Of a stretch of DNA of 21,923 bases, positions 15,714 through 21,923 are shown in pieces. The notes beneath the pieces were generated by a model that ran no database searches, was not told where the DNA came from, and saw only the letters and a program-made list of their open reading frames with translations. How positions within the stretch are numbered: the first letter of the stretch is position 1; every line of letters starts with the position of its first letter. The stretch is from DATKMP01 sp963790045. GTDB taxonomy: Bacteria; Bacteroidota; Ignavibacteria; UBA10030. Position numbers and translations under genes: made by a program. The stretch covers positions 1 to 21,923 of the forward strand of contig CAWBMS010000006.1 in NCBI GenBank assembly GCA_963790045.1, read 5' to 3'.

Positions 15714-15848
15714 TAGTGTCTCACTTTGAAGTTCTCATAGTGTCAGTCTGAGTTTATCGAAGACTGACGAGGGAACATCAGTCACATTTCGATAAACGCA
15801 ATGTGACTGATTGCTTTTTGAAATGGATTTTATCAAAATGAGACACTA
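15714..15848. mobile_element. MITE-like element with terminal inverted repeats and two hairpins
   Basis: The 135-bp element is bounded by TAGTGTCTCACTTTGA (15714-15729) and its inverted match TCAAAATGAGACACTA (15833-15848), 15 of 16 positions. One further G/C pair extends the match outward. Inside are hairpin 1, GTCAGTCT/AGACTGAC (15742-15768), and hairpin 2, TCAGTCACATT/AATGTGACTGA (15778-15810), each with an 11-base loop. The loops contain GTTTATCGA and its exact complement TCGATAAAC. It has no coding capacity, so any movement would need a transposase elsewhere. A target-site duplication is not clear. It lies between the divergent PASTA-rpe and cdd operons. Confidence 0.75.
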
Positions 15849-15928
15849 CCCTTAGAATAGCTACATTGCTTCTCAACGCAACATTCTCTATATTCATCAA
15901 CATTTGAAAATCGGACAGCAAAGAAAGA

Positions 15929-16351
15929 ATGATTTCAAAAAAATATCACGAACTTGTTCAACAGGCAAAGCAGGCAAAGAATCTCGCGTATGCTCCATAC
16001 TCAAAGTTTCGCGTCGGTGTAGCATTGTTGGCAAAAAACGGTACCGTTTATACGGGATGTAATATCGAGAACAGTTCTTTTGGATTGACAATCTGCGCGG
16101 AACGAACAGCCGCCTTCAAAGCAGTTTCCGAGGGAATAACACAGTTCACCGCCATGGCAATTGTTTCAGATAGCAAAAAGTTCACACCGCCATGCGGCGC
16201 TTGCAGGCAGGTGTTGCTGGAATTAGCGGGAAACATTGACTTTATTATGGTTGATGGAAACGATAAAACAAAAATCGTTAAACTCGTTTCACTATTACCG
16301 TTAGCGTTTACAACAAGTGATTTATTGAAGACCGACAAATCGAAAAAATAA
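15929..16351 (+). CDS. cdd: Cytidine deaminase
   Basis: A 140-residue homotetrameric-type cytidine deaminase, converting (deoxy)cytidine to (deoxy)uridine with a catalytic zinc. Zinc ligands are Cys56 in TICAERTAAF and Cys89/Cys92 in PPCGACRQVL; the proton-shuttle Glu is Glu58. Substrate residues GCNIENSSFG match the family. It is the first gene of a tight salvage operon (3 bases to tdk). The ribosome site (AAAGAAAG) is weak. The leader between the MITE and this start must hold the promoter. Confidence 0.95.
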   Translation: MISKKYHELVQQAKQAKNLAYAPYSKFRVGVALLAKNGTVYTGCNIENSSFGLTICAERTAAFKAVSEGITQFTAMAIVSDSKKFTPPCGACRQVLLELAGNIDFIMVDGNDKTKIVKLVSLLPLAFTTSDLLKTDKSKK

Positions 16352-16354
16352 TTT

Positions 16355-16930
16355 ATGGATACTTCTGCCTTACATCTTATTCCCCGCGACACCGGCTGGA
16401 TCGAAGTTGTATGCGGCTGCATGTTCAGCGGTAAAACTGAAGAGCTCATTCGCCGTTTGCGCCGTGCTCAGATCGCACAGCAAAAAGTTGCAATCTATAA
16501 ACCGAAAATCGATAATCGTTATAGTGCAGAACATATTGTCTCACACAGCGAGCAATCGCTCATTGCCCACGTTGTTGAGGATGCGACGGAAATCTTGAAA
16601 ACCGTAGGCGATGCACAAGTTGTCGGTATTGATGAAGGACAGTTCTTCAAAGCCAACATCGTCGATGTCTGCGAAGAACTTGCTAATCAAGGCAAACGCG
16701 TCATCGTCGCGGGATTGGACCAAGATTATCGTGGAAAGCCCTTTGAACCAATGCCACAACTCCTTGCTATCGCTGAATATATCACTAAAACGCTCGCAAT
16801 TTGCGTTGTGTGTGGCAACCCTGCAGATCGAACGCAACGCAAGAATACTCAGCATGATTTGGTCGTTGTGGGCGCAAAAGATATTTATGAAGCACGTTGC
16901 CGCAAGTGTCATCAACCTCGCGTGGAGTAA
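16355..16930 (+). CDS. tdk: Thymidine kinase, type II
   Basis: A 191-residue TK1-type enzyme that phosphorylates thymidine or deoxyuridine with ATP. The P-loop GCMFSGKT spans residues 21-28. The catalytic Glu94 is in GIDEGQFF, the lasso region GLDQDYRGKPFEPMP is intact, and the structural zinc site is CVVCGNPA with CRKCHQP. It follows cdd by 3 bases. Deamination by Cdd supplies deoxyuridine, a substrate in the same route. Confidence 0.96.
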   Translation: MDTSALHLIPRDTGWIEVVCGCMFSGKTEELIRRLRRAQIAQQKVAIYKPKIDNRYSAEHIVSHSEQSLIAHVVEDATEILKTVGDAQVVGIDEGQFFKANIVDVCEELANQGKRVIVAGLDQDYRGKPFEPMPQLLAIAEYITKTLAICVVCGNPADRTQRKNTQHDLVVVGAKDIYEARCRKCHQPRVE

Positions 16931-16944
16931 ATCATACGGTTTTT

Positions 16945-17769
16945 ATGGATCAGCGACAAAAAGTAAGCGATGCCGTAAAATACATTCGCTCTCAAACGAA
17001 CTTCAAACCCTCGCTTGCGCTTATTCTCGGTTCTGGTCTTGGGGATTTTGGTTCACGAATTGTTCCATCGTGTATTGTTCATGCCGCCGACATTCCCCAC
17101 TATCCTCTTTCATCTGTCGTAGGACATGCGGGAAAAGTAATTTTTGGGCATATAACAACGCAAACACAAAAATCTGTGCCGTTGCTTGTGTTTCAGGGAA
17201 GAGTTCATTATTACGAAACAAATGATCTGCAAAAAATAATTTTTCCTGTTCTCGTGGCAAAGCAGTTAGGCATCAAACGCATGCTTGTCACAAATGCTGC
17301 TGGCGGTGTGAATAAAAATTTTTCCGCAGGCGATCTTATGTTAATTAGAGATGTTTTGAACCTTACCTTTGTGGATGTAAGAATTAAGTCCGAACAGAAG
17401 ATGAAAAAAACAAAATCATTGCCATTCGATATTGATACGGAAAACTTGATTCGCTCCTGTGCTCAGCACTTAAATATTCCTTTACAAGAAGGTACGTACT
17501 GCTGGTTAAAAGGCCCTTCGTACGAAACACCTGCCGAAATTCAAATGTTGCAGCGTATTGGAGTCGATGCGGTAGGAATGTCCACGGTTCCTGAAATACT
17601 TACAGCACATCAATTAGGAATGAAAGTATCCGCCATCTCTCTTATCTCGAATTTAGCAGCAGGAATTTCTTCAACCAAATTAACGCATAAGGAAGTAACA
17701 GAAACGGCTGACCAAGTGAAGCAAACATTTACTTCACTTATGGAAAATGTCGTTTTGTCAATTCGGTGA
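16945..17769 (+). CDS. Purine nucleoside phosphorylase
   Basis: A 274-residue trimeric-type (PNP/MTAP superfamily) enzyme that phosphorolyses purine nucleosides to base and (deoxy)ribose 1-phosphate. Phosphate-binding residues are seen in ILGSGLGDF, VVGHAGK and FQGRVHYYE. The nucleoside site includes NAAGGVN, GPSYETPAEI, VGMSTVPE and SNLAAGIS; the Asn in the last suits guanosine/inosine. The start at 16945 lies 14 bases after tdk; the longer frame from 16897 would overlap tdk and gives a non-typical leader. The stop is 4 bases before the likely bshC start. Equivalent genes are called punA, deoD or pnp. Confidence 0.93.
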   Translation: MDQRQKVSDAVKYIRSQTNFKPSLALILGSGLGDFGSRIVPSCIVHAADIPHYPLSSVVGHAGKVIFGHITTQTQKSVPLLVFQGRVHYYETNDLQKIIFPVLVAKQLGIKRMLVTNAAGGVNKNFSAGDLMLIRDVLNLTFVDVRIKSEQKMKKTKSLPFDIDTENLIRSCAQHLNIPLQEGTYCWLKGPSYETPAEIQMLQRIGVDAVGMSTVPEILTAHQLGMKVSAISLISNLAAGISSTKLTHKEVTETADQVKQTFTSLMENVVLSIR

Positions 17770-17773
17770 ACCT

Positions 17774-19417
17774 ATGAATATGATACCCTTTAGTGAACTT
17801 GCTTCTGAAGAAACAGGATTCTCTCGTCTCTTTGTTGATTACATCGAAAACTTTGATCGTGTGCAGCCCTATTTTGCTGCTGACTATCGAAACGAATCCG
17901 CATGGAAACAAAAGATTCAATCGGTAAGCAATCGTAAAATTCAACGTCATGCACTTGCACAGATATTATTAAATCAGAATCGTGATTTTCAATGCGGCGT
18001 TCAGACGCTTGCCAACATCGATCTTCTGCTCAACGACAACACGGTGGCGGTCGTTACCGGGCAGCAAGTAGGGTTGTTCACCGGTCCGTTATACACGCTT
18101 TATAAAACATTAACCGCGATCAAACTTACCGAAAAACTTTCTGCTCAACATCCCGAATATCATTTCGTTCCAGTTTTTTGGCTGGAAGGTGAAGATCACG
18201 ATTTTGATGAAGCGACACACATACATGTTGTTACGGCTTCCAATGAACTCCTCGGATTGCAATACGGAAAAACTTCCGAAGAACCAACGTCCAATGTCGG
18301 TGCGGTAGGTGAAGTTGTGATCGATGAAACAGCAATCGCCGAAATAATGACGCTGTTAAATCAGCAATTGCTAAAAACAGAATTCACGCCCAAAGTGATG
18401 GAACTTTTCACATCAGCATATCAAAAAGGAATGACGTTCACGCGCGCCTTTGTTCACTTGATGAATGTCTTGTTGGAAAATTCAGGGCTTATTTTTGTCA
18501 ACCCTCATGACACTGCATTGAAGCAATTGCTTAAGCCGGTCTTTGCACAGGAACTGCAAAATGTTTCGCAAACGTGTCAATTGGTTGTCCATCAAAGTGA
18601 ATCATTAGAACAGCAATACCACGCACAAGTAAAACCACGCCCTGTAAATTTGTTTATGTTTCAACGCGGCGGCCGTTACGGTATCGAACCGCATCCCAAT
18701 GGTTTTGCATTGAAAGGAATTCGGCAGCATTATACACAAGAAGAGTTACTTAAAATCCTCGATGAAACGCCGGAATTATTCAGCCCCAATGTCGTGCTGC
18801 GACCCATCTGTCAGGATTTTCTCTTCCCTACTGTTGCATACGTTGCTGGTCCTGGCGAGATAGCGTACTTTGCTCAATTCAAAACGGTGTACGAATCATT
18901 TGGAATTCCCGAGCCGATTATTTATCCGCGTGCAAGTATCACCATCGTCGAAGATCGTGTTCAAAAAGTGCTGACAAAATTCGGATTGAGCAGCAGAGAT
19001 TTTTTTTCAGATGTCGAATTAATTAAGCGACATATCGCAGAACAAATATCTGATTTCAAAGTCGATGAATTATTCGCAAGTACTTCGGGGGCAATTGCAG
19101 AGAATCTTACAAGCTTACGTGGTGGATTAGAAAAAATCGATGCAACATTGGTTCCGGCAATGGAAACAACGTTGAATAAAATTCAAATATCGATAAACGT
19201 TCTCAAGGAAAAAACTATCGCAGCGCAAAAACGTCAGCACGAAGTGTACCTGCGCCAATTAGATAAAACTGCATTGCACCTTTTTCCAAATTCCAACATG
19301 CAAGAACGCCAAATCAACATGTTATATTTTCTGAATAAATACGGCATGGAATTTGTCCGGTGGTTAAACACCGAAATAGCAATCGATAGTTTTAAGCACC
19401 AGCTATTGCCCCTGTAA
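17774..19417 (+). CDS. bshC: Bacillithiol biosynthesis cysteine-adding enzyme
   Basis: The protein has about 547 residues and is cytoplasmic. BshC joins cysteine to glucosaminyl-malate in the last step of bacillithiol synthesis. Landmarks are VVTGQQVGLFTGPLYTLYK (nucleotide-site-like), HFVPVFWLEGEDHDFDE, NVVLRPICQDFLFPTVAYVAGPGEIAYF and the C-terminal coiled-coil region (NLTSLRGGLEKID onward, then ALHLFPNSNMQERQ), all expected in the family. I start it at 17774, 4 bases after the PNP stop; an ATG at 17780 is equally possible, and the frame is open back to 17747. Its place at the end of a nucleoside-salvage operon is unusual. Confidence 0.93.
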   Translation: MNMIPFSELASEETGFSRLFVDYIENFDRVQPYFAADYRNESAWKQKIQSVSNRKIQRHALAQILLNQNRDFQCGVQTLANIDLLLNDNTVAVVTGQQVGLFTGPLYTLYKTLTAIKLTEKLSAQHPEYHFVPVFWLEGEDHDFDEATHIHVVTASNELLGLQYGKTSEEPTSNVGAVGEVVIDETAIAEIMTLLNQQLLKTEFTPKVMELFTSAYQKGMTFTRAFVHLMNVLLENSGLIFVNPHDTALKQLLKPVFAQELQNVSQTCQLVVHQSESLEQQYHAQVKPRPVNLFMFQRGGRYGIEPHPNGFALKGIRQHYTQEELLKILDETPELFSPNVVLRPICQDFLFPTVAYVAGPGEIAYFAQFKTVYESFGIPEPIIYPRASITIVEDRVQKVLTKFGLSSRDFFSDVELIKRHIAEQISDFKVDELFASTSGAIAENLTSLRGGLEKIDATLVPAMETTLNKIQISINVLKEKTIAAQKRQHEVYLRQLDKTALHLFPNSNMQERQINMLYFLNKYGMEFVRWLNTEIAIDSFKHQLLPL

Positions 19418-19434
19418 AAAATCTCGTGCAACCT

Positions 19435-19493
19435 TGCAAAGGTTTTTCTTACACACCGTGGCAAGCTTGCCCGCAGCAGACAGAACCTTTGCA
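19435..19493. repeat. Long inverted repeat downstream of bshC
   Basis: TGCAAAGGTT (19435-19444) and AACCTTTGCA (19484-19493) form a perfect 10-bp stem. The 39-base loop contains a second palindrome, GCAAGCTTGC (19461-19470). It begins 17 bases past the bshC stop and could act in 3'-end formation, although no T-run follows. A small repeat element is the alternative. Confidence 0.6.
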
Positions 19494-19539
19494 TGGATTC
19501 TATACTCAGACTGTGTGAAAAGTAAAATTACAAGGTAGC

Positions 19540-19557
19540 CGCAACTTTCAAGTTGCG
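19540..19557. repeat. Short palindrome CGCAACTT/AAGTTGCG
   Basis: A perfect 8-bp inverted repeat with a 2-base centre. It looks like a scattered intergenic palindrome; there is no T-run on the plus strand, so it is not a clear terminator. Confidence 0.55.
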
Positions 19558-19580
19558 CTTCCATAAAAAAATCTCCCGCT

Positions 19581-19811
19581 TCTCAGTAAAGTACTTCAAC
19601 ATCGGAGTGAATTACTTTGAAACCATAGTAAAAATATGCGGTGTCGGAGCATTTTTCCTCGATCTCGAAGCAAAACGGTTTAGAACCGCAGTAATTAACT
19701 CTGATTCTGGAGTGAAAAGGTTCGGTGCCGGAGTTCACCACTCCGAAGCCGGAGCAAAAAGATTCGGTGTCAGAGTAAAACACTGTGACACCGGAGTTCT
19801 AATGCTCCATG
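19581..19811. repeat. Eleven tandem 21-bp repeats in exact phase
   Basis: The six-base core YCGGAG (variants TCGAAG, CTGGAG, TCAGAG, CCATAG, TCTCAG) recurs at 19581, 19602, 19623, 19644, 19665, 19686, 19707, 19728, 19749, 19770 and 19791, each exactly 21 bases apart with no indel. Neighbouring units alternate, giving a weaker 42-bp period. Because 21 is a multiple of three, both strands stay open and translate as seven-residue repeats (+: xxGVKRF type; -: SDTESFC type). There is no good start or ribosome site for either reading. Confidence 0.85.
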
Positions 19812-19910
19812 GGGGCTTCCGATGCCCTAAAACACACAAATTTTGTAAGATTTCAGCATTCAGCGAAATTTAAGAGAAAACAGCATCGTGTGATTTTGAC
19901 ATAAAAGAGT

Positions 19911-19948
19911 GGGAGCAGTATCGTTTTCGGGCCTGGGTGAATGCTCCC
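19911..19948 (-). terminator. Possible terminator-like hairpin after the 20019-20479 gene
   Basis: GGGAGCA (19911-19917) pairs with TGCTCCC (19942-19948). On the minus strand the hairpin is followed by ACTCTTTTATG. The loop of 24 bases is long for an intrinsic terminator, so the call is weak. Confidence 0.25.
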
Positions 19949-20018
19949 CTATCCGGTGGATTTTAATACGGTTTATTTAGACGGTTGTTTATTGTTTGTG
20001 CCGGTATTGGTATCGCTA

Positions 20019-20479
20019 TTATCGCCGGAGCTGTGTCCCGGAGAAAACGGGAACGCGGTCATCATAAATGACCTTAATGCCAGGAACATTGGCTCTGGTT
20101 GCATACTTGGCAGTATTGTAAATCGATAATGCCGCCAGCATTGCTTCGCTTCCTAATGCCGTCGTGGTATCATCCGCCTTTGCCGGCAAGTTTATTCAAC
20201 TCAGCAGCAATCGGGGATAATGATTTTGGCGGCAACAAGATCGCGCGAAAGCTCATCCAGATTCGTGTATGCCAGGACAATTTCTTTCGTGGTCTTGCCG
20301 TAATTAAGAGCTTTTTCAACGAATGGTTCCGATCCTTCTCCCATTTTCACCATTGCCTTCTTGGTGTCGGCAGGTAAATTGATCAGGAAGGGAAGATTTG
20401 CATCGATGGTTGCTATAGCAGAGTTGATAGCTGCAACAGCTTCATCTGAAATAACAACCGATAAGTTTGAATAAGCCAT
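20019..20479 (-). pseudogene. Conserved hypothetical protein of about 150 aa, two frameshifts
   Basis: The start at 20479 has AAGGAG eight bases upstream. The first piece reads MAYSNLSVVISDEAVAAIN to DLVAAKIIIP. A one-base shift at the CCCC run (about 20209-20212) continues as IAAELNKLAGK, and a second near 20185-20190 continues as ADDTTTALGSEAMLAALSIYNTAKYA to a stop at 20019-20021. Joined, the product is about 152 residues, all helical and rich in Ala. I recall uncharacterised proteins with this opening and with the ALGSEA...IYN motif in Bacteroidota/Chlorobi-type genomes; function is unknown. Coding character across both shifts suggests recent damage or base-calling errors. Confidence 0.7.
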
Positions 20480-20907
20480 TGCTCATTCTCCTTTCCGCCC
20501 CTACGGGGCTGTTATTTGACCCAGAAATAAATCTGCCCGATGCAAATGTACCGTTGCAGCATCCAGAGTCAATACCGCCAGATCGGGTATATTGCAATTT
20601 TTTTTCCATCTGCCTTCTTCCGTTTCACCACTACCTTTTTCCCCTTTACCGAAGATAAATTTCCCCGTTTTTCGTTCAATTTCTCTGTCATAAAAATATT
20701 TGACATGAAAACCGGCAAAAATATGACAGACAATTTATTTTGTATTGTTATAACTCTATTGGTGTAAAGGGTGCAGAAGCCCTTGACGATTCGATCATTT
20801 TTACTTGATAACAATGAAAATGTCCTGCTCTATCCTATTTCAGTGCCGTGCGTATCACGGTTTTTACTTTTACTCTTTTACTCTTTACAATAAGGAGGAA
20901 GTACACT
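20480..20907. other. Intergenic stretch with small hairpins
   Basis: No gene is supported. It holds the palindrome GCCCC-TAC-GGGGC (20497-20509) just before the ribosome site of the minus-strand gene, and a CCGTG/CACGG hairpin followed by TTTTT (20846-20865). The AT-rich DNA between them probably includes promoters for the two diverging genes. The open frame on the minus strand at 20569-20814 is Lys-rich and has no ribosome site. Confidence 0.5.
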
Positions 20908-20988
20908 TTGAATAAAAAAGATTTAAAAGGTTTTCCGTTCGCGGCAGAAAACATTTTCAGTTTTGCATTCTTTGTACCCAACACCTAA
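20908..20988 (+). CDS. Possible short leader peptide (26 aa)
   Basis: A strong AAGGAGG (20892-20898) precedes a TTG start by ten bases. The reading is MNKKDLKGFPFAAENIFSFAF and five more residues, then TAA. It has a basic start and a hydrophobic middle, with no family I recognise. It may instead be the displaced beginning of the broken lipoprotein gene that follows. Confidence 0.25.
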   Translation: MNKKDLKGFPFAAENIFSFAFFVPNT

Positions 20989-21000
20989 AACCTCATGCCT

Positions 21001-21923
21001 ATGAAAAAACCATTGCACTTTCTCGTTCTCGCTTTTTTGTTTTATTGCATTAACCAATACTGATTGCAAGCACAATCCTGTAGGCCCCGGTAATACCACT
21101 AGAGTAGATACCACGAGCCACGTTGTGCAATGGATGGTCGATACGCTCGGTTCGCAAGGTGTGATACGCGATGTGTGGGTCTTCTCTAAGACCGATGCCT
21201 GGGCGGTGGGAGAAATTTACCTTAACGACAGCGACGGGCAACCGAATATGAACGTTCTCTACAACGCCGCACATTGGGATGGAACAAAATGGACACCAAA
21301 GAGAATACCGGCATACTACAATGGACAAGCGGGTAATCACAATTTATTCTATCTATGCGTTTAGTACAAGTGATATTTGGTTTAGTAATGGAATACATTG
21401 GAATGGCAGTGACTATACAACAATATCATCTAACATTAACTTCCTAGGAATTGTGATGAAGACATGGGGAACAAGCAGCAGTAATTTTTATATGGTCGGT
21501 ACAAATGGCTCATCGCTCATTACAACGGCAGTAGTTGGAGTTTGATGACGAGCAACACGACGGGAGAGTTGGATGATATTTATGGTACCGACGCAAACCA
21601 TATCTGGGCAACAGGATATAATGAAGTTACCGGTCAAAGTGTCGTTCTGCAATATAACGGCACCAATTGGTCAACGTTGTATGATAATCAAAAACCATTT
21701 GAATCATATCCTGCAATGATGTTTGCCTTTCTTTCGGTATGGACGTATAATTAGTCATTCATATATCTTGCCGGTGGTGATTTGCGGAGGTTCACATTCG
21801 GTGATTCGGTTGCTATAGGATTATATACGATTAACACAGGAATGTCATATACTATCGATGATCTAACGAGGCGTTAATCAAAATGATATATTTGCAGTAA
21901 CGGAAGGAGGTGAAGCAGCACAT
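21001..21923 (+). pseudogene. Lipoprotein with beta-propeller-like repeats, several frameshifts, cut by window end
   Basis: After ATG at 21001 the signal peptide MKKPLHFLVLAFLF needs a one-base loss in the T-runs (21033-21043) to continue as IALTNTDC, a lipobox. The mature protein then shows repeated modules of the type DVWVFSKTDAWAVGE...HWDGTKW, DIWFSNGIHWNGSDY, FYMVGTNG...IAHYNGSSW, IYGTDANHIWATGYN...LQYNGTNW and IYLAGGD, as in surface or periplasmic propeller-type proteins of Bacteroidota/Ignavibacteria. Further breaks are shifts near 21335-21350, 21508-21512 and 21866-21873, and an in-frame TAG at 21752-21754. The 3' end lies outside the window. Either a decayed gene or a badly sequenced one. 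Confidence 0.7.

Noticed and set aside
19581..19811. CRISPR array
   Set aside because: The 21-bp units are directly adjacent with no unique spacers between identical repeats, and no cas gene is in the window.
19553..19873. Protein gene on the plus strand across the tandem repeats
   Set aside because: TTG start inside a palindrome, no ribosome site, and the open frame is explained by a repeat length divisible by three; the minus strand is open for the same reason.
19941..20129. Small plus-strand gene
   Set aside because: It lies mainly opposite the frameshifted minus-strand gene, whose coding sense is clear, and has no ribosome site.
20846..20865. Intrinsic terminator on the plus strand
   Set aside because: The stem is only 5 bp and no plus-strand gene ends nearby; left as a mention in the intergenic entry.

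Overview
The window suggests a moderate-GC bacterium of the Bacteroidota/Chlorobi/Ignavibacteria branch. This is inferred from gene content and order, not from a search. Supporting genes are bshC (bacillithiol synthesis), a membrane-anchored PASTA protein directly upstream of rpe, a nuoG-nuoH-nuoI block, a YifB/ComM ATPase, small lipoproteins and a RAYT-type transposase. Purine-rich Shine-Dalgarno sites precede several genes, which fits Ignavibacteria-like lineages better than Bacteroidia.

Left arm, about 1-3035. This part is visibly GC-richer and differs in gene content. It holds the end of a leucine-rich-repeat protein (+) and then a minus-strand cluster: the C-terminal piece of a probable DNA methyltransferase, a PD-(D/E)XK-like protein overlapping it by 4 bp, a RelE/ParE-like domain protein that stops where a UvrD-type helicase normally follows, and a small protein with a Cys-His-Asp set. 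It looks like part of a restriction/defence island. Near 3031-3045 the methyltransferase fragment abuts an outer-membrane barrel gene that is cut in mid-sequence. That point is either a real recombination junction or an assembly join.

Repeat and RAYT zone, about 3036-5006. The barrel fragment is followed by a RAYT gene broken by one in-frame TGA where the family has Trp. Three copies of a palindromic repeat (GTGACCGTCAC...GTGACGGTCAC) lie around it. A second palindrome sits inside the RAYT coding sequence. A small lipoprotein gene lies between the second and third repeat copies.

Core minus-strand block, 5007-15639: comM, aspA, nuoI-nuoH-nuoG, an M16 zinc protease, a frameshifted VOC (glyoxalase-fold) gene, an Lrp/AsnC regulator, rpe and the PASTA protein. 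Nearly all are intact housekeeping genes.

Plus-strand operon, 15929-19417: cdd, tdk, a purine nucleoside phosphorylase gene and bshC, with gaps of 3-14 nt. The first three salvage nucleosides; bshC makes the low-molecular-weight thiol bacillithiol. A 135-bp MITE-like element with 16-bp terminal inverted repeats and two internal hairpins sits just upstream, between this operon and the divergent PASTA-rpe pair.

Right end, 19418-21923: hairpins, eleven exactly phased 21-bp tandem repeats, and two broken genes. One is a 150-aa-type protein with two frameshifts; the other is a lipoprotein with beta-propeller-like repeats and several frameshifts, cut by the window edge. The density of indels here means either pseudogenes or poor consensus sequence.
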